From Symmetrospora coprosmae (taxonomy: Eukaryota; Basidiomycota; Cystobasidiomycetes; Symmetrosporaceae): DNA of 64,000 nt. This document shows positions 44,085 through 55,000 of this stretch, piece after piece. The stretch covers positions 310,001 through 374,000 of the forward strand of contig VUYT01000007.1 of NCBI GenBank assembly GCA_008802785.1, in the 5' to 3' direction. Positions within the stretch are counted from its first letter, which is position 1; every line of letters starts with the position of its first letter. The notes beneath the pieces were generated by a model that was not told the origin of the DNA, searched no databases, and was given only the letters and a program-made list of their open reading frames with translations. Made by a program: the position numbers and the translations under genes.

Positions 44085-47078
44085 ATGGTCGCCAGACTCG
44101 AGCACAAGCTGCAGGATGACGGGCTGCTCCTATGCAACGAGACCCTCGCAAGCAAAGGGCGCAACATCTACAATGTCGTCGACGAGGTGCTCAGCCCTGC
44201 CGCGACGCTGCGCAAGCACCTGCTCGAGGCGCCTCTCGACCTCCTCAGCGGACCGACCGCCCCCTCCGCCAGGGTGCCATTCCCCCTCGCACAGCTCGAG
44301 ACGCCGGGCAAATACGGCTCTTACACGCAGCTCAGCGCCCGCCTAGCCGCCAACCTGCTCAACGAGCGCATCCAGAGCATCGACGCTGGCTGTCGTGCCG
44401 GCCTTGCCTGGTACCACGCGCACGTCAACCAGCGCGAGACCGGCCAGTACGCCGAGTACAGCCTGGCGCAGGTGAAGAAGGTCTTTCCCCAATACAGCAA
44501 CACGGAGGACCTGCCAGAGGATCTCGACCTCCACCCCTCGGACATCCTTCCCGGTCCATACGTCAAGGCCAAGGTCGCCTTTCGGAATTTTGCAATCCAG
44601 AACATGTGGAGCGACAGCATGACTCCACACACCCCAGTGCTCATCTTCGTCAAGCGCGTGAAGCCTGTGCTGGAGCACATGGTCATGGCTGCCTATACAG
44701 TCCTTGGCGAGACGTCCGACCGTCCCAAGCAAGATGGCAAGCAGGAGCACGCGTCACGCCGGCGCTCCAAAGGCAAGGGCAAGGCGACCGAGGGAGGAGA
44801 TCTCGACGAGCTGCAGGCGCTGAAGGACGAAAAGGAAGAGGAGGACGAGCAGGACAAGAGGAACAAGGGCTTTGCGAAGGAGATCTGGCTTCGGGTCTCG
44901 GACACGGCTTACCGCTCAGACGCCGCATTCGACAACCTGCGGCCCTCGACCCGCGCACAACCCTATGATGTGCTCAGGACGCCGGAAATCGAAATCAAGG
45001 TTGTGCGCCTCGACACGCTCTTCTTCGCCGAGTACGATCTCTCCTTGCTGTCGCGGCTTGCTCCTATCAAGCAGCGCGCGCTCCTCCGCCCTGCCGACTA
45101 CGCCGTCAAGCCCGACACCTTCCGGCTCAGCGATGCCGAGTTTGCGCAGTTCAGGTCTGAGGCGCAGCCTTACACCAAGCAGCAGCTCGCGCCCCAACAG
45201 CTGCGCTACGCCTTCAACTACGTCGCCTTCATTGTCATGCGCGCGCTTGCTGCACAGGATACCTACGGCTTCCTCGCGCTCGGCGGTCCGCCTGGCACGG
45301 GCAAGACGAGGACGATGTGCCAGGCCATTATATACAGCCGCCAGCGCAGCCTGCTTCGCCACGTCGTCCGGTACCTGCTGCAGTACCACCACATCCAGCC
45401 CCACGACGTCGAGAGCATTGTCGGGCGCGCACTCCAGCAGCCAGTCGTCTACATGGCGCCTACGAACGAGGCGGTCGACGAAGCGCTAGACACCCTCATC
45501 GCCATGCTCAACGACTTGCCGCCTGAAGCCAGCCTATACCTCACGGGCGTGCGCATCTGCAACTTTGACCGGGCGCAGAGGAAGCCAGAGCACATCCGGC
45601 ACCATGCGATCTATGCTGCTGCCAGTGAGCTTCTGACAGAATGGCACAATGAGATCGCCTCCATCAACGGCCAGCAGGGAGTGACTCAGAAAGCGGTGGA
45701 CGCGCTTCAGGCCAGGCTCAACGCCAAGGAGATTGGGCAAGAGGCGTTCGAGGAAGAGAAGCAGAGGATTTACGCGCAGCGCCAGGAACCTGACGCCGCT
45801 CGGTCCACGAGGCTGAACCAGCGCAAGCAGAAGCTCGAGAGCCGTGACTTTCTGCCTTGTCTGGACGCTTTCGTCAAGGATCCCGCCAGCTTTGGCAGCG
45901 CGGAGCTGACTGGCAGCCGGAAGTGCTTTACCAAGAGCATGTTGGCCTTGCTGGAACGGCGAGTCGCCGAACAGGTCATGAAGGACTGGAAAGTCATCTG
46001 CTTCATGACGACCGGCTACCCTACTCCATATCAGGAGGCCGCTCTCGACGTCCTCAACCTGGCCGTCGCAGTGTTGGACGAGGCCTCGCAGGAGCAGCTC
46101 AGCGACCTGGTGCGCATCCTGCTCGACACCATTGGGCTGGTTGCCTGCGGAGACGCCAAGCAGCTGGGCGCAGTCGTCAAGGGCGCAGAGGAAGGCTCGG
46201 TCGACCTGCGGATCAACCTCATGGACAAGCTAGCAGAGCAGACGCTATGGCTCACTCTGTGCTTCCGACTGCCCTGCGAGGTCACGTACTTCCTCGACGA
46301 GTACCGCTACAGTCAGTCGCGGCTGCACTCGGTGAAAGGGCAGAACATTCTGCGCTGGTCGCCGCTGCACACCATCGAGCTCTTTATGCCGGTGGTCTTG
46401 CTCGACAGCAAGGAGAGCAAGGAGGAATCGGTGGGCACCAGCAAGATCAACAAGAATGAAGCAGAGATCATCCGCAACTACCTCTTCCATCGGCACCGAG
46501 CGGGCGTGAGCGCCCGACAGCCTCCCATCGACGTCCGCATCATCACTCCGTACGCCGCGCAGGTCGAGCAGCTCAAGGTGACCTGCGGCGTCTTTGCAGG
46601 CTGCCCGAGCTTCAAGTCTTTCCGCATTGGGTCTATCGAGACGGCGCAGGGCTCCACGACGGACCTGTGCATCGTGTCCATGGTCGCCGCTCGGAACGCC
46701 GAGAACATCCTGCCGAACATTGGCTTCATCGACGAGAAGAGGCTCACAGTCGCCATCTCCCGCGCCCGCATCAACCTCCTCGTCGTTTGCAATGTGAGCG
46801 CGCTGAAAGAGGCCAACGATGGCAGCAATCCGCTGCTTGCGTCTCTCCTCGAACCCAACCTGGGGCCAATCCTCTACAGCCACCCCTCGGCTCTGAGCGC
46901 AGCGGCAAGCGGAGCGATGCACCGCAATCTGGTGTCGCTCGACAAACCGAGCGCGTGCGGTGCTCCGGTGTCGACGCTAGAGTGGCTCGCTCAGGGAGAG
47001 TCATCGGACGGCGCAGATTCGGCGGAGCGCATTGCGGCGCGGGTGGCAGAGCTCACTGAATGCCTGGCTGTACTCTAG
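44085..47078 (+). CDS. SF1 superfamily (UPF1-like) helicase, intronless
   Basis: A 997-aa protein in one exon starting at ATG 44085; the frame is open to 44067, but no ATG lies there. The first ~400 residues are a family-specific region with a Lys/Glu-rich insert near residue 240. Helicase motifs are AFNYVAFIVMRALAAQ (Q-like), ALGGPPGTGKTRTM (I), VVYMAPTNEAVDEAL (Ia), VAVLDEASQEQLSDLV (II), VACGDAKQLGAVVKGA (III), TLCFRLP (IV), IGSIETAQGSTTDLCIVSM (V) and RLTVAISRARINLLVV (VI). This is the UPF1/DNA2-like SF1B layout; no UPF1 CH domain is present. Its absence of introns contrasts with the rest of the window. It is co-oriented with the BRCT-like and nuclease genes, so DNA unwinding in a shared process is likely but inferred. 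Confidence 0.88.
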   Translation: MVARLEHKLQDDGLLLCNETLASKGRNIYNVVDEVLSPAATLRKHLLEAPLDLLSGPTAPSARVPFPLAQLETPGKYGSYTQLSARLAANLLNERIQSIDAGCRAGLAWYHAHVNQRETGQYAEYSLAQVKKVFPQYSNTEDLPEDLDLHPSDILPGPYVKAKVAFRNFAIQNMWSDSMTPHTPVLIFVKRVKPVLEHMVMAAYTVLGETSDRPKQDGKQEHASRRRSKGKGKATEGGDLDELQALKDEKEEEDEQDKRNKGFAKEIWLRVSDTAYRSDAAFDNLRPSTRAQPYDVLRTPEIEIKVVRLDTLFFAEYDLSLLSRLAPIKQRALLRPADYAVKPDTFRLSDAEFAQFRSEAQPYTKQQLAPQQLRYAFNYVAFIVMRALAAQDTYGFLALGGPPGTGKTRTMCQAIIYSRQRSLLRHVVRYLLQYHHIQPHDVESIVGRALQQPVVYMAPTNEAVDEALDTLIAMLNDLPPEASLYLTGVRICNFDRAQRKPEHIRHHAIYAAASELLTEWHNEIASINGQQGVTQKAVDALQARLNAKEIGQEAFEEEKQRIYAQRQEPDAARSTRLNQRKQKLESRDFLPCLDAFVKDPASFGSAELTGSRKCFTKSMLALLERRVAEQVMKDWKVICFMTTGYPTPYQEAALDVLNLAVAVLDEASQEQLSDLVRILLDTIGLVACGDAKQLGAVVKGAEEGSVDLRINLMDKLAEQTLWLTLCFRLPCEVTYFLDEYRYSQSRLHSVKGQNILRWSPLHTIELFMPVVLLDSKESKEESVGTSKINKNEAEIIRNYLFHRHRAGVSARQPPIDVRIITPYAAQVEQLKVTCGVFAGCPSFKSFRIGSIETAQGSTTDLCIVSMVAARNAENILPNIGFIDEKRLTVAISRARINLLVVCNVSALKEANDGSNPLLASLLEPNLGPILYSHPSALSAAASGAMHRNLVSLDKPSACGAPVSTLEWLAQGESSDGADSAERIAARVAELTECLAVL

Positions 47079-47763
47079 CTGCAGACCTGCAATACACAAC
47101 TACACTGCTCTGTATGTCTGCTGATGTTTGTGTACTCTGACGCGTCGTTGTCACTTTCTCCGTCTGCGCGGGGTTTCGGTGGCGGCGCGTCCCCGTGCCC
47201 CGGTGCTGCTTCTCCTCCCCCAAGTCCACAGCTCGACCTCTGGCACCCACCACAATACAGCAGCAGGGCAGCAAAGGACGGCTGTTCTGCAACTACAGGG
47301 ACATGTGAGTGACATTGCGACTGCTCCCTCCTCGCTGCCTAGCTCGCTGCGGCCCCGGCTGACCTGGCCTCGCGCGTCATCCACCCCTCCCACGCACCCG
47401 ACCTCTGGACGCCTTCAAACGGCCACTCCGCCAACAACAACAACACTGCACACACACACACACACACTAAGCAAGACCAGATCTGTCACAGATCGGTCGA
47501 GCTACATCGAGCTCGAGCTTGCTCGAGAGCCTCACCGCTTCGCAGCTTCCAGGGACGCCCCCGCCTGGAGCGAGGTCCCGCGCCGCCCATTTCGAGAAAA
47601 CGGCGACCGCGACACCTTGGTCGCCCGGGCAGCTACGGCTTCGACACCACCCTTGTTAGAACTGTACGGGAAGCAGCTACAGATTGGTGCTGGTCGCATC
47701 ACGCCTCCTCCGACTTCATCTTCCACTTCCCCCTCCGGCCCTCGGCCTTCGCCATCGCCCAAA
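47079..47763 (+). promoter_or_regulatory. Upstream region of the BRCT-like gene: CA tract and 15-bp palindrome
   Basis: Contains CAAACGGCCAC at 47416-47426, a CA tract at about 47449-47468, then GATCTGTCACAGATC at 47480-47494 (a perfect palindrome with 7-bp arms and one central base), followed by GGTCGAGCTACATCGA. The region before the nuclease gene at 51.9 kb repeats this arrangement almost word for word. The leader to the first ATG (47764) is then about 270 bp and GC-rich. Confidence 0.65.
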
Positions 47764-50700
47764 ATGCCCTCGACCTCGTTGACGAGATCGAGTCGACAGC
47801 GGAAGACACAGTCCGCATCCGAACCTGCGGCATCCAGTCTCGATGATGGCGCCAGCGCCGTTCCTGCTGCTGCTGCTGCTGCTGCTGCTGCGTCCATCCC
47901 TGCTGCGCCGTCACCTCCACCGAAGATGGCCGGCACCTCCGCGTCTGACGGAATGGACTGCGACCAGCACAGTGAGCGCTTCACAGCAGCAGAGAAGGAA
48001 AAGGGACCCGCACGCCCGCAAGACGGCGACGGTGCAGGAACGGGCGAGGACGACCAGAGCGCGCAGCTGCGCCTTCGCAAGATGCTGCGCCTGAACAAGT
48101 GCAACAGGTGCTGGAAACCTCTGCCAGAGCCAGAGGATAACAAGCAGTCTGAAGGCAAGCACCGTATGTTGATCTCTGTCTGATCTGGCCCACATGCGAG
48201 CCCAGACGACATGCTAAATGCTCCTCCTCTCTCAGTGCACTGCTACATCGCAGAGCAGATTGTCCATGGCAACCCTTCCGATATCAAGCTCGCACTACAC
48301 TTTGGTGTCGACGACGCGGATGGCTTGGCCGGTTTCTGCAAGCTGCTGATCCCGCGGATCTACGGCGAATGCAGCATCGAGGAGCCTGAAGAGATCCAGC
48401 ACGCGATCAGCGCACCCAAAAAGCCCCGCCCAGTAGCGGCTCCTCTCGACAAGTTGAGCCTCGGCGACTCGCGCATCCTGGAGAACGTCCACTTCTTCGA
48501 ACAGATCTTCTCCACCGTTCAGATCTGGCAGCACTTTGGCGGCGACCTGCTCGCGGACAAGGAACTGCAGCAGAAGCTGGTCGTCAAGCTTCTCGAGGAG
48601 ATCGGGCAGGTCTTTGCCGACTCCAGGTCGTACATGCCCGACGTCCAGCTGTACTCCCTTTCGGCGCATCTCGTGGGCGTACTCCGTTGGCTCGCCAAGG
48701 GCACCGCCGACCTCTGCAGCTCCCTCCACGGCGACGACCTCCTCCAAGCGATGGAAGCGTACTGGCAGGAGACCAGCATCAAGCAGATCATGCTGGGCAT
48801 GACGAGGCACAGCAGATGGCAAGTCGAGGAGCGAGATCTCTGCCTCTGGCAGCAGCCGCCTCCCGTGCGAGCCTCTCTAGCACCGGATGCCTACATGGCT
48901 GCCGCAACTCGCCTAGAGGAGCTCATCTATGGCAGCTCGACTGCCTGCTCTGACAACGCCGTCAAGATTCACGCCATGCTGAGCGGCATCAACGCCCGAA
49001 CTCGAGTGTACGACGAGCGACCGATCTCGTACAGCACGCTCAAGATCCAGCGGACCGTCAAGCAGACGAAGACTGAATCCGCGGCACCTGACTCGGTTGA
49101 GGCAGGAGCGGGGGATCAGGTCGAAGCGGGTGTCGCCGCAGACGACGCGGGGGAGAAGAAGAAGAAGAAGACCAAGAAGGAGAAGGAGCCCGAGCCCGTG
49201 GTCCCGCTCAGCGACTGGCCTGCGCCGGAGCCCTCTGCACCCTTCGACCCAGAGGTAGCGGCAAAGGCCGCAGCAGAAGCAAAAGCCAAGGCCGAGGCGG
49301 CAGCGGCGGCGAAAGCGTCAGCAGCAGGCCAGCCGGCACGTGCAGGAAAGCGGGGCGGTAAAGCTCCTCCGACCACGTTACGCAAGCAGCGCAAGCCTGC
49401 CCAGAGGAAGTCAGGCGCCTCCGCTTCCAGCTCCAGCAAGAAGCCTGGCACGAAGAGATCACGCTCGGCCGTCGATGAGGAGGACGAGGTGCAAGACTGG
49501 GAGGAGGAGGGCGAGCAGGACAGTGATGCTCGGCCTGTCAAGTCGAGAAAGAAGGCGAAAGGAAAGGCTGCGGGGGTGACGACATCCGCGCCGGCGCCGA
49601 CCAGGGCATCTAGAAGCTCGAGAGCTGCCGCCGCAAACAAGGTGAGTGTCTATGGCCGGGATCCCATCAGAGGCGGCACCCTGACACTGCGCCGCAGTCC
49701 TACCGCGAAGCAGCAGACGACGACGAGGCAGCGGTGGACGACCAGGCAGCAGACGACGATCAGCCAGAGCAGCCGGCGCGGAGGCAGCGTCTGCAGCCTT
49801 CCCCTGCGCCCCTGCAGACCCTCTCCCCGAACAAAGGACTCCCAGCCAGACACGGCGGCAGATCTGTTCCTGCATCTCCGGTTCCTGCCAGCCCCGCTCG
49901 TCTTTCTACAGCATCTCCCGCTCCTGCTCTCTCTGTGACGAGCGCCGGACCCCGCGTCGCACCCCGCATCGTCAGCGCTGCGCCTTCAGCCCTCCTCGTC
50001 ACGCGAGCGGGTGCGACATCGACAGCCACGGCGTCCACCATCCAGACACGCGCAGACGCTGCCTCGCTACCGGTCCTGGCCGTGGTGCCCAAGGCAGCAG
50101 TCGCAGCAGCAGCAGCAGCAGCAGCGAACCCCACTATCGTGGGATCCACAGAAGGTCCGCCTTCGCTGCCAGCAAAGGTCGAGTCGGGAGCCGGGCCATC
50201 TCGAGTCGGCAAAGATCGCGGCCCGGCAGGCGGAGCAGCTGCAAACGGGCGCTCCTCCAGCTTACGACCCCTGCCCGACCAGTCTGAGCCAGAGCAGGAA
50301 GCTGCAGCCCGCAGCACGAGTAGGAGCAAGCGCGTTGGTGCTCTCAGCGAGGCCAGCGCGTCGACGTCGGGCGCTCCGGTAGCGCCAGTTGTGCCTGCCA
50401 AACGAACACGAAAAGAGCAAGCAGGCGAGCAGGTCAGTCGAGAGGGGGGCTCCCACGCATCGAGCAAGGCTGACTGAGCTCCTGGTCTTCAGAATGAGGC
50501 CCCAAAGGGAGCCGAGCAGAAGCGGCCGGCGCCCGCGAAGAAAGCTAAGACGCTCGCTGTCCAGAAGGTCGGTTCCCATCTCCGTCGCTATCACCCGCTC
50601 GCCTAAAGCTGATGGCGCGACTTTTCCATAGAACGAGCAAGATCATCAAGACGCCCAGACGTCCAGCGAGACGCAGGTTGTTCACAAAGTGGGTCGCTTG

Positions 50701-51423
50701 CGGCACAGTCAGCAAGTATACATGCTGAGCTCGCATGCGCCTTGCCTACCTTTCAGCTGTACATTTCGACAAGCTCCATAGAGCTGCGTGCTGCCGTCAA
50801 ACGCACACCCAACATGACCCTCACCGAAGATGTCGCCGAGGCCGACTACTTCGTCCTCAATCCGGCATTTGCGCCCGCGAACTGCATTCAGGCCATCATC
50901 AGCGACGTCGAGATCATCAGTGAGGCAGATCTCGCCGACTGGATGGCTTATTACAAAGATCGAGGTAGGCAATGCCGCACCTCCTGACCTTCCCCGCTTG
51001 GACTGAACAGGGTCTCCTGACAGACGGGCCGACGAAAGGAGCCTTTGCGACTCCAGCGTACGAAACGAAGGGCGGGTGTGACCTGTCCGCAGCCGTGCAG
51101 AACCGACATAAGAAGCCGGACTTCCTGGCTGGTCGATTCTTTGCGCTGGCGGACGATGTCATTGGCCCCGAGAAGAAAAACCTCGCGGGCGACATCACAA
51201 GGTACATCGAGGCTGCAGGCGGAGCTATGGCCGATCCAGCAAAGACCAGACCTGTGAGCCTCCCCGCAACGCACTCTGCACGAGAGACGAGCTGGCGCTG
51301 AGACAGGCCCTGCCTCGCGCTCAGGCTCGGGTCGAGACAATCTACAGGAAGACGGCTCCCTCCAAGGGAAAGAGCATTCATGTAGATGCATTCATGAAGA
51401 TGCTATATGCACAGAAGGCATAA
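47764..51423 (+). CDS. Large chromatin-type protein with Cys motif and BRCT-like C-terminal segments
   Basis: Predicted 1069 aa. Exons are 47764..48163, 48236..49641, 49698..50432, 50493..50567, 50632..50688, 50757..50964, 51024..51253 and 51325..51423; the total is in frame throughout. The N-terminal 100 residues are Ala/Ser-rich. A possible zinc-binding stretch is MLRLNKCNRCWKPL followed by HLHCYIAEQIVHG (Cys/His pattern). An alpha-helical region follows, then a long Lys/Glu, Ala/Pro and Ser-rich linker with several basic clusters. Two C-terminal segments look like BRCT modules: KLYISTSSIELRAAVKRTPN to IISEADLADWM, and RFFALADDVIGPEKKNLAGD with ITRYIEAAGGAMADP. BRCT domains usually bind phosphoproteins in DNA repair. 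Assignment rests on pattern only. Confidence 0.6.
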
Positions 51424-52043
51424 GCACAGGTACAAACGGTTTTCCTCTCTATCACACAACAGAAGCATTAGCATGTATCATTCTCCTCTCGGGTCCTACA
51501 GCTTTCACATCTTTCACATCTTTCTTTCTTTCTCCCTTTCTTCTTACTTCTCACTCGTTCTTCCTCCTTTCCTCTACTCTCCTCTGATGAGCGCCTTCTC
51601 GCCCTGATTGTGTCTGCCAGTAGGGCGTCTCCCTTTGTGCTCCGCGAAGCTTTGGGCGCGCGGAGATCCCCCCTTTGCAAATTCGGATGCGCCGTTGTCC
51701 CCAGAGGTCGGTCTGCTTTGCTCCAAACCACTGATATTGCACTGGCAGAGACGCCTGCGCACCCTTCAAGAAGCTGTGAGTGCAGCCGTCGCTCGTGGAC
51801 GGGTCTCGCTGCCGGTGCTTCCAGCCGTGCGTCAGCGCTGCCGCTGACCCTGTCCCCTTTCCACCTCCCGCCCGCCCAAACGGCCACATCACCAATCACA
51901 CACACACACACACACCCTCGACTCGACACACAAACCACAATAGCGTCGATCAGATCTGTACCAGATCGGTTGTGCTACATCGACCACCCCTCAAGACTCG
52001 ACAGCTCGCGCCCGTCCTCCAGAGGGCGGGCCGCACCTCGACC
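51424..52043 (+). promoter_or_regulatory. Upstream region of the nuclease gene: CA tract and 15-bp palindrome
   Basis: Carries CAAACGGCCAC at 51877-51887, a CA tract at about 51896-51915, then GATCTGTACCAGATC at 51953-51967 (6-bp arms, three-base centre) followed by GGTTGTGCTACATCGA. The same four elements in the same order precede the BRCT-like gene. A pyrimidine/TTC-rich stretch at 51500-51580 probably belongs to the upstream gene's 3' end. The ATG at 52044 is 76 bp past the palindrome. Confidence 0.65.
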
Positions 52044-55000
52044 ATGGGCGTCAACAAGGGCCATCCCTCTAAAGAGGGCAGGCAGAAGAGACTGGTAAAG
52101 AACCGCCGCAACCCGCTCTACGCAGCAGCCACCTTCCCAGACATCGAGACACCCCACCCGCACCTGCAGAGTGCCGTCACTGGCGCCAAGAGCGGCGCGA
52201 CTCGCGCGGGCCAGCCGCTCGGTGGGCAGCAGGCCGATTGAGGCACTGATACGTGGCGCTACATCTAACCCAGTCTGCTCTTCTGCTGCTCCATCCCACA
52301 CAGCCGTTGTTGTCGACGTCTTCGGCCATCTCGGATACCTGCGCCATTCCCTGCCGGGCGACATCTACGAGCGACGCGTCAAGGCCGCCTTCTGGAAGCC
52401 GAACGGTACCTTCGACCTACAGAGCGTCCTCGCCGATGCCAGCGGAGAGTACTCGAAGGCCTTCAGTCGGCACCTGCAGGACCTTGATGACTCGCTCAGA
52501 AAGGGGCAGCGTGCGGTGCTCAGCGGGCAGGACAAGCTCGTGCGTGCTCCCTAGGGCAGCGAATAGCTCCGTTGTACATGTACTCATGGCCTTCTGCTGC
52601 ATCACACAGATCTACTTTGTCGACAACAGCTTGCAAACGACGGGCGCAAAGCTCCGCGAGGCCCTGCTGCGGAAGGCAAAGGACGACAAAGGTCGCCAGC
52701 TCTTCGATGCAGCCACGAAGGAGCTCGTCAGCCTGCACGCACAGCAGCTGCCGCAGTCAGCGACGAAGGCTGAGCGAAACAAGCGGGCGTCCCGTGTCAA
52801 GCATCTGCTCAAACACGTGCGCCAGAACGCCGCGACGCGCGCCCCTCTCACCATCATCCCGCCCCGAGACGCCAGGATCGTCAACGAGAACCCGCTCGGC
52901 CTGCAGGCCACTCCTCCGACTCCTCTGCAGCGCAAGGACGTTGCAGACGCGTACGCTGCAACGAACCCAGATCTCGTCAGCGTCGCGGCAATGCAGCAGC
53001 CGGTCTACGTCAAATGCCTCGATGAGGCCGATATCTCCATCTACCGATGGGCAGCCGTGGCGAGCGCATCCCACACTGTCGTCGTCCTCAGTGGGGACAG
53101 CGACTTTAACTATATCCCTCGCCCAGAGGAGGTCCGCTATACCATCGGCTACCGCAGGAGAGAGGAGAAGCACATCCTCACAAACAACACCTCCTTCCAT
53201 GAGTTCCACATCGACCGGCCGTGGACGTCGCCAAAGGAAGCCAGGATGACCGCGCTCCTCGTCGGGCACGACTATTGGCCCACCGGGCTGAGCGGCCTTG
53301 GAATGAAGCGCCTGATTGCGGACAAGGCTCTCGTACGAGGAGTAAGTGCCAACCACAGACCTTCCTGATCTACGCTGACCAGTGGCTTGGTCCTCTTGTA
53401 CCGCAGGCTAGCTGGAGCATGACCAGGGCGCGTCTAATCACGCTGGCAGGAAGGCAGGGCGCCCCGCGCATCTGGAAGCTCGCTCAGGAACAGCTAGACG
53501 ATCATCGCGAGCAGCTGCAGCATGCGCTGGACGTGATGAATCTTTACTACCATCCGCCAGAGCGACACGCCACGGCGGAGCAGCTCGCCAGAGAGCCGCT
53601 GCCGGAAATCGAGATCCCGGCAGAGGGCACGGCGCCCACACCTGATCCACGCCTGTCTCTACGCTTCCCTGGGCACAGGAAGGAGCCGCGACCGGTTGTC
53701 GCCATGAACAGCAAAGACGAGGTGGATGCCGCGAGCCGTTCCGCAAGCCGCCGTCCCGCTAGATGCAAGAACTTGACGCTGCACAGCGGCCGCAACGCGC
53801 ACGCAGCCTTCTCTGCAGCTCACATGGAGCATCTCGAAGCGCCTCTGCTCGATCTACGCCGCCCTCATCACCGCCCACCGTACGACCCCGCTATCGACGG
53901 CTTTGCGTCAGCAAACGACCACCCTGCGCGCCGAGAGCGACAGTCGCTCTTTGCAGGCATGGGCGGTCATGCAAACACGGCACCAGCCTCAGCAGGAGCA
54001 ACAGCAGCAGGCCCGCAAGCAGCAGCAGCAGCAGGCCAGCAAGCAGCAGCGGCCGCACAAGGCGAAGAGGACGCTGCTCCAGCGCAGGAGGAGGAGGAGG
54101 AGGAAGAGGAGGCAGTCGAGCCACCTAGTAGCTCGGAATTTTCCGGGGGTATGTACGAGGTTCACACCAGCAAAGTACGGCTCCGCAAGGCGATGCGTGC
54201 CTTCAAGCCTCACCACCTCGGCGCCAACAACCCCCTGGAGCCTCTCGTCAAGCTCGTCGTCCTCGGCAAGCGAGAGATGATAGCGGTGCTCAACGCAGCC
54301 GCGCGGTGCTATGCTCGCGAGCTCTGCCTGCCGGACGCCAGCGACATCGGCAAAGTCCGGTTCTGCGCCTCTGTGCAGCAGGCTCAGGATCCTTTGCGCC
54401 AGCTGGTGCAGCTCTTCTTCGCCCCGCCTCCCCTAAGCGCCGAACCGGTGATGAGGGTCACTCTGGACGATCTCATCAATGACTGGGTGGCTCAGTTTAC
54501 TCCGGTTGACGGCAGCAGCGCCGAGTGCAGACTGCGCATCAGCCGGTACATAGAGCAGCACCCTATCAGCCCGACCGTGCTTGAGCGCTACCTCATTCGT
54601 GTCCGTGGCGGTGTCATGAATCCAGACCACGCCGATCCTTGCCTCCTGCAGATCGCGTCGCGCTTCCTCGGCGATCATCTATCGCTGTACCCAGATCTGC
54701 CTGGCGAGAAGGACAAGTGGGTCAACGAGATGATGCGCATCGGCGTGCACCAGAAGCGTATGAGGTCTCAGGCCGCCCTGAAGCAGTGGCTCAAGAGCGA
54801 GCTCAAGCGAAGGTGTGGAGCAGACCTCTGCGACCCAGCTCTGCAGCTCTTGTGGGATGCCGAGCACCACGCCATTGTCGACGTGAGCTGGGCCAGCCAG
54901 GTCCATGGTCAGCTTGGGACCACCGCCGAGAACGACAGCTCGCTCCACGAGTTCTTGCTGCTTTTCCGGGACCGTCACCACTTCTTGCCGCTTCGAGGAG

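Noticed and set aside
44019-51915. CA-repeat tracts as telomeric or subtelomeric repeats
   Set aside because: They are short, interrupted dinucleotide tracts placed consistently before gene starts, with housekeeping genes on both sides.
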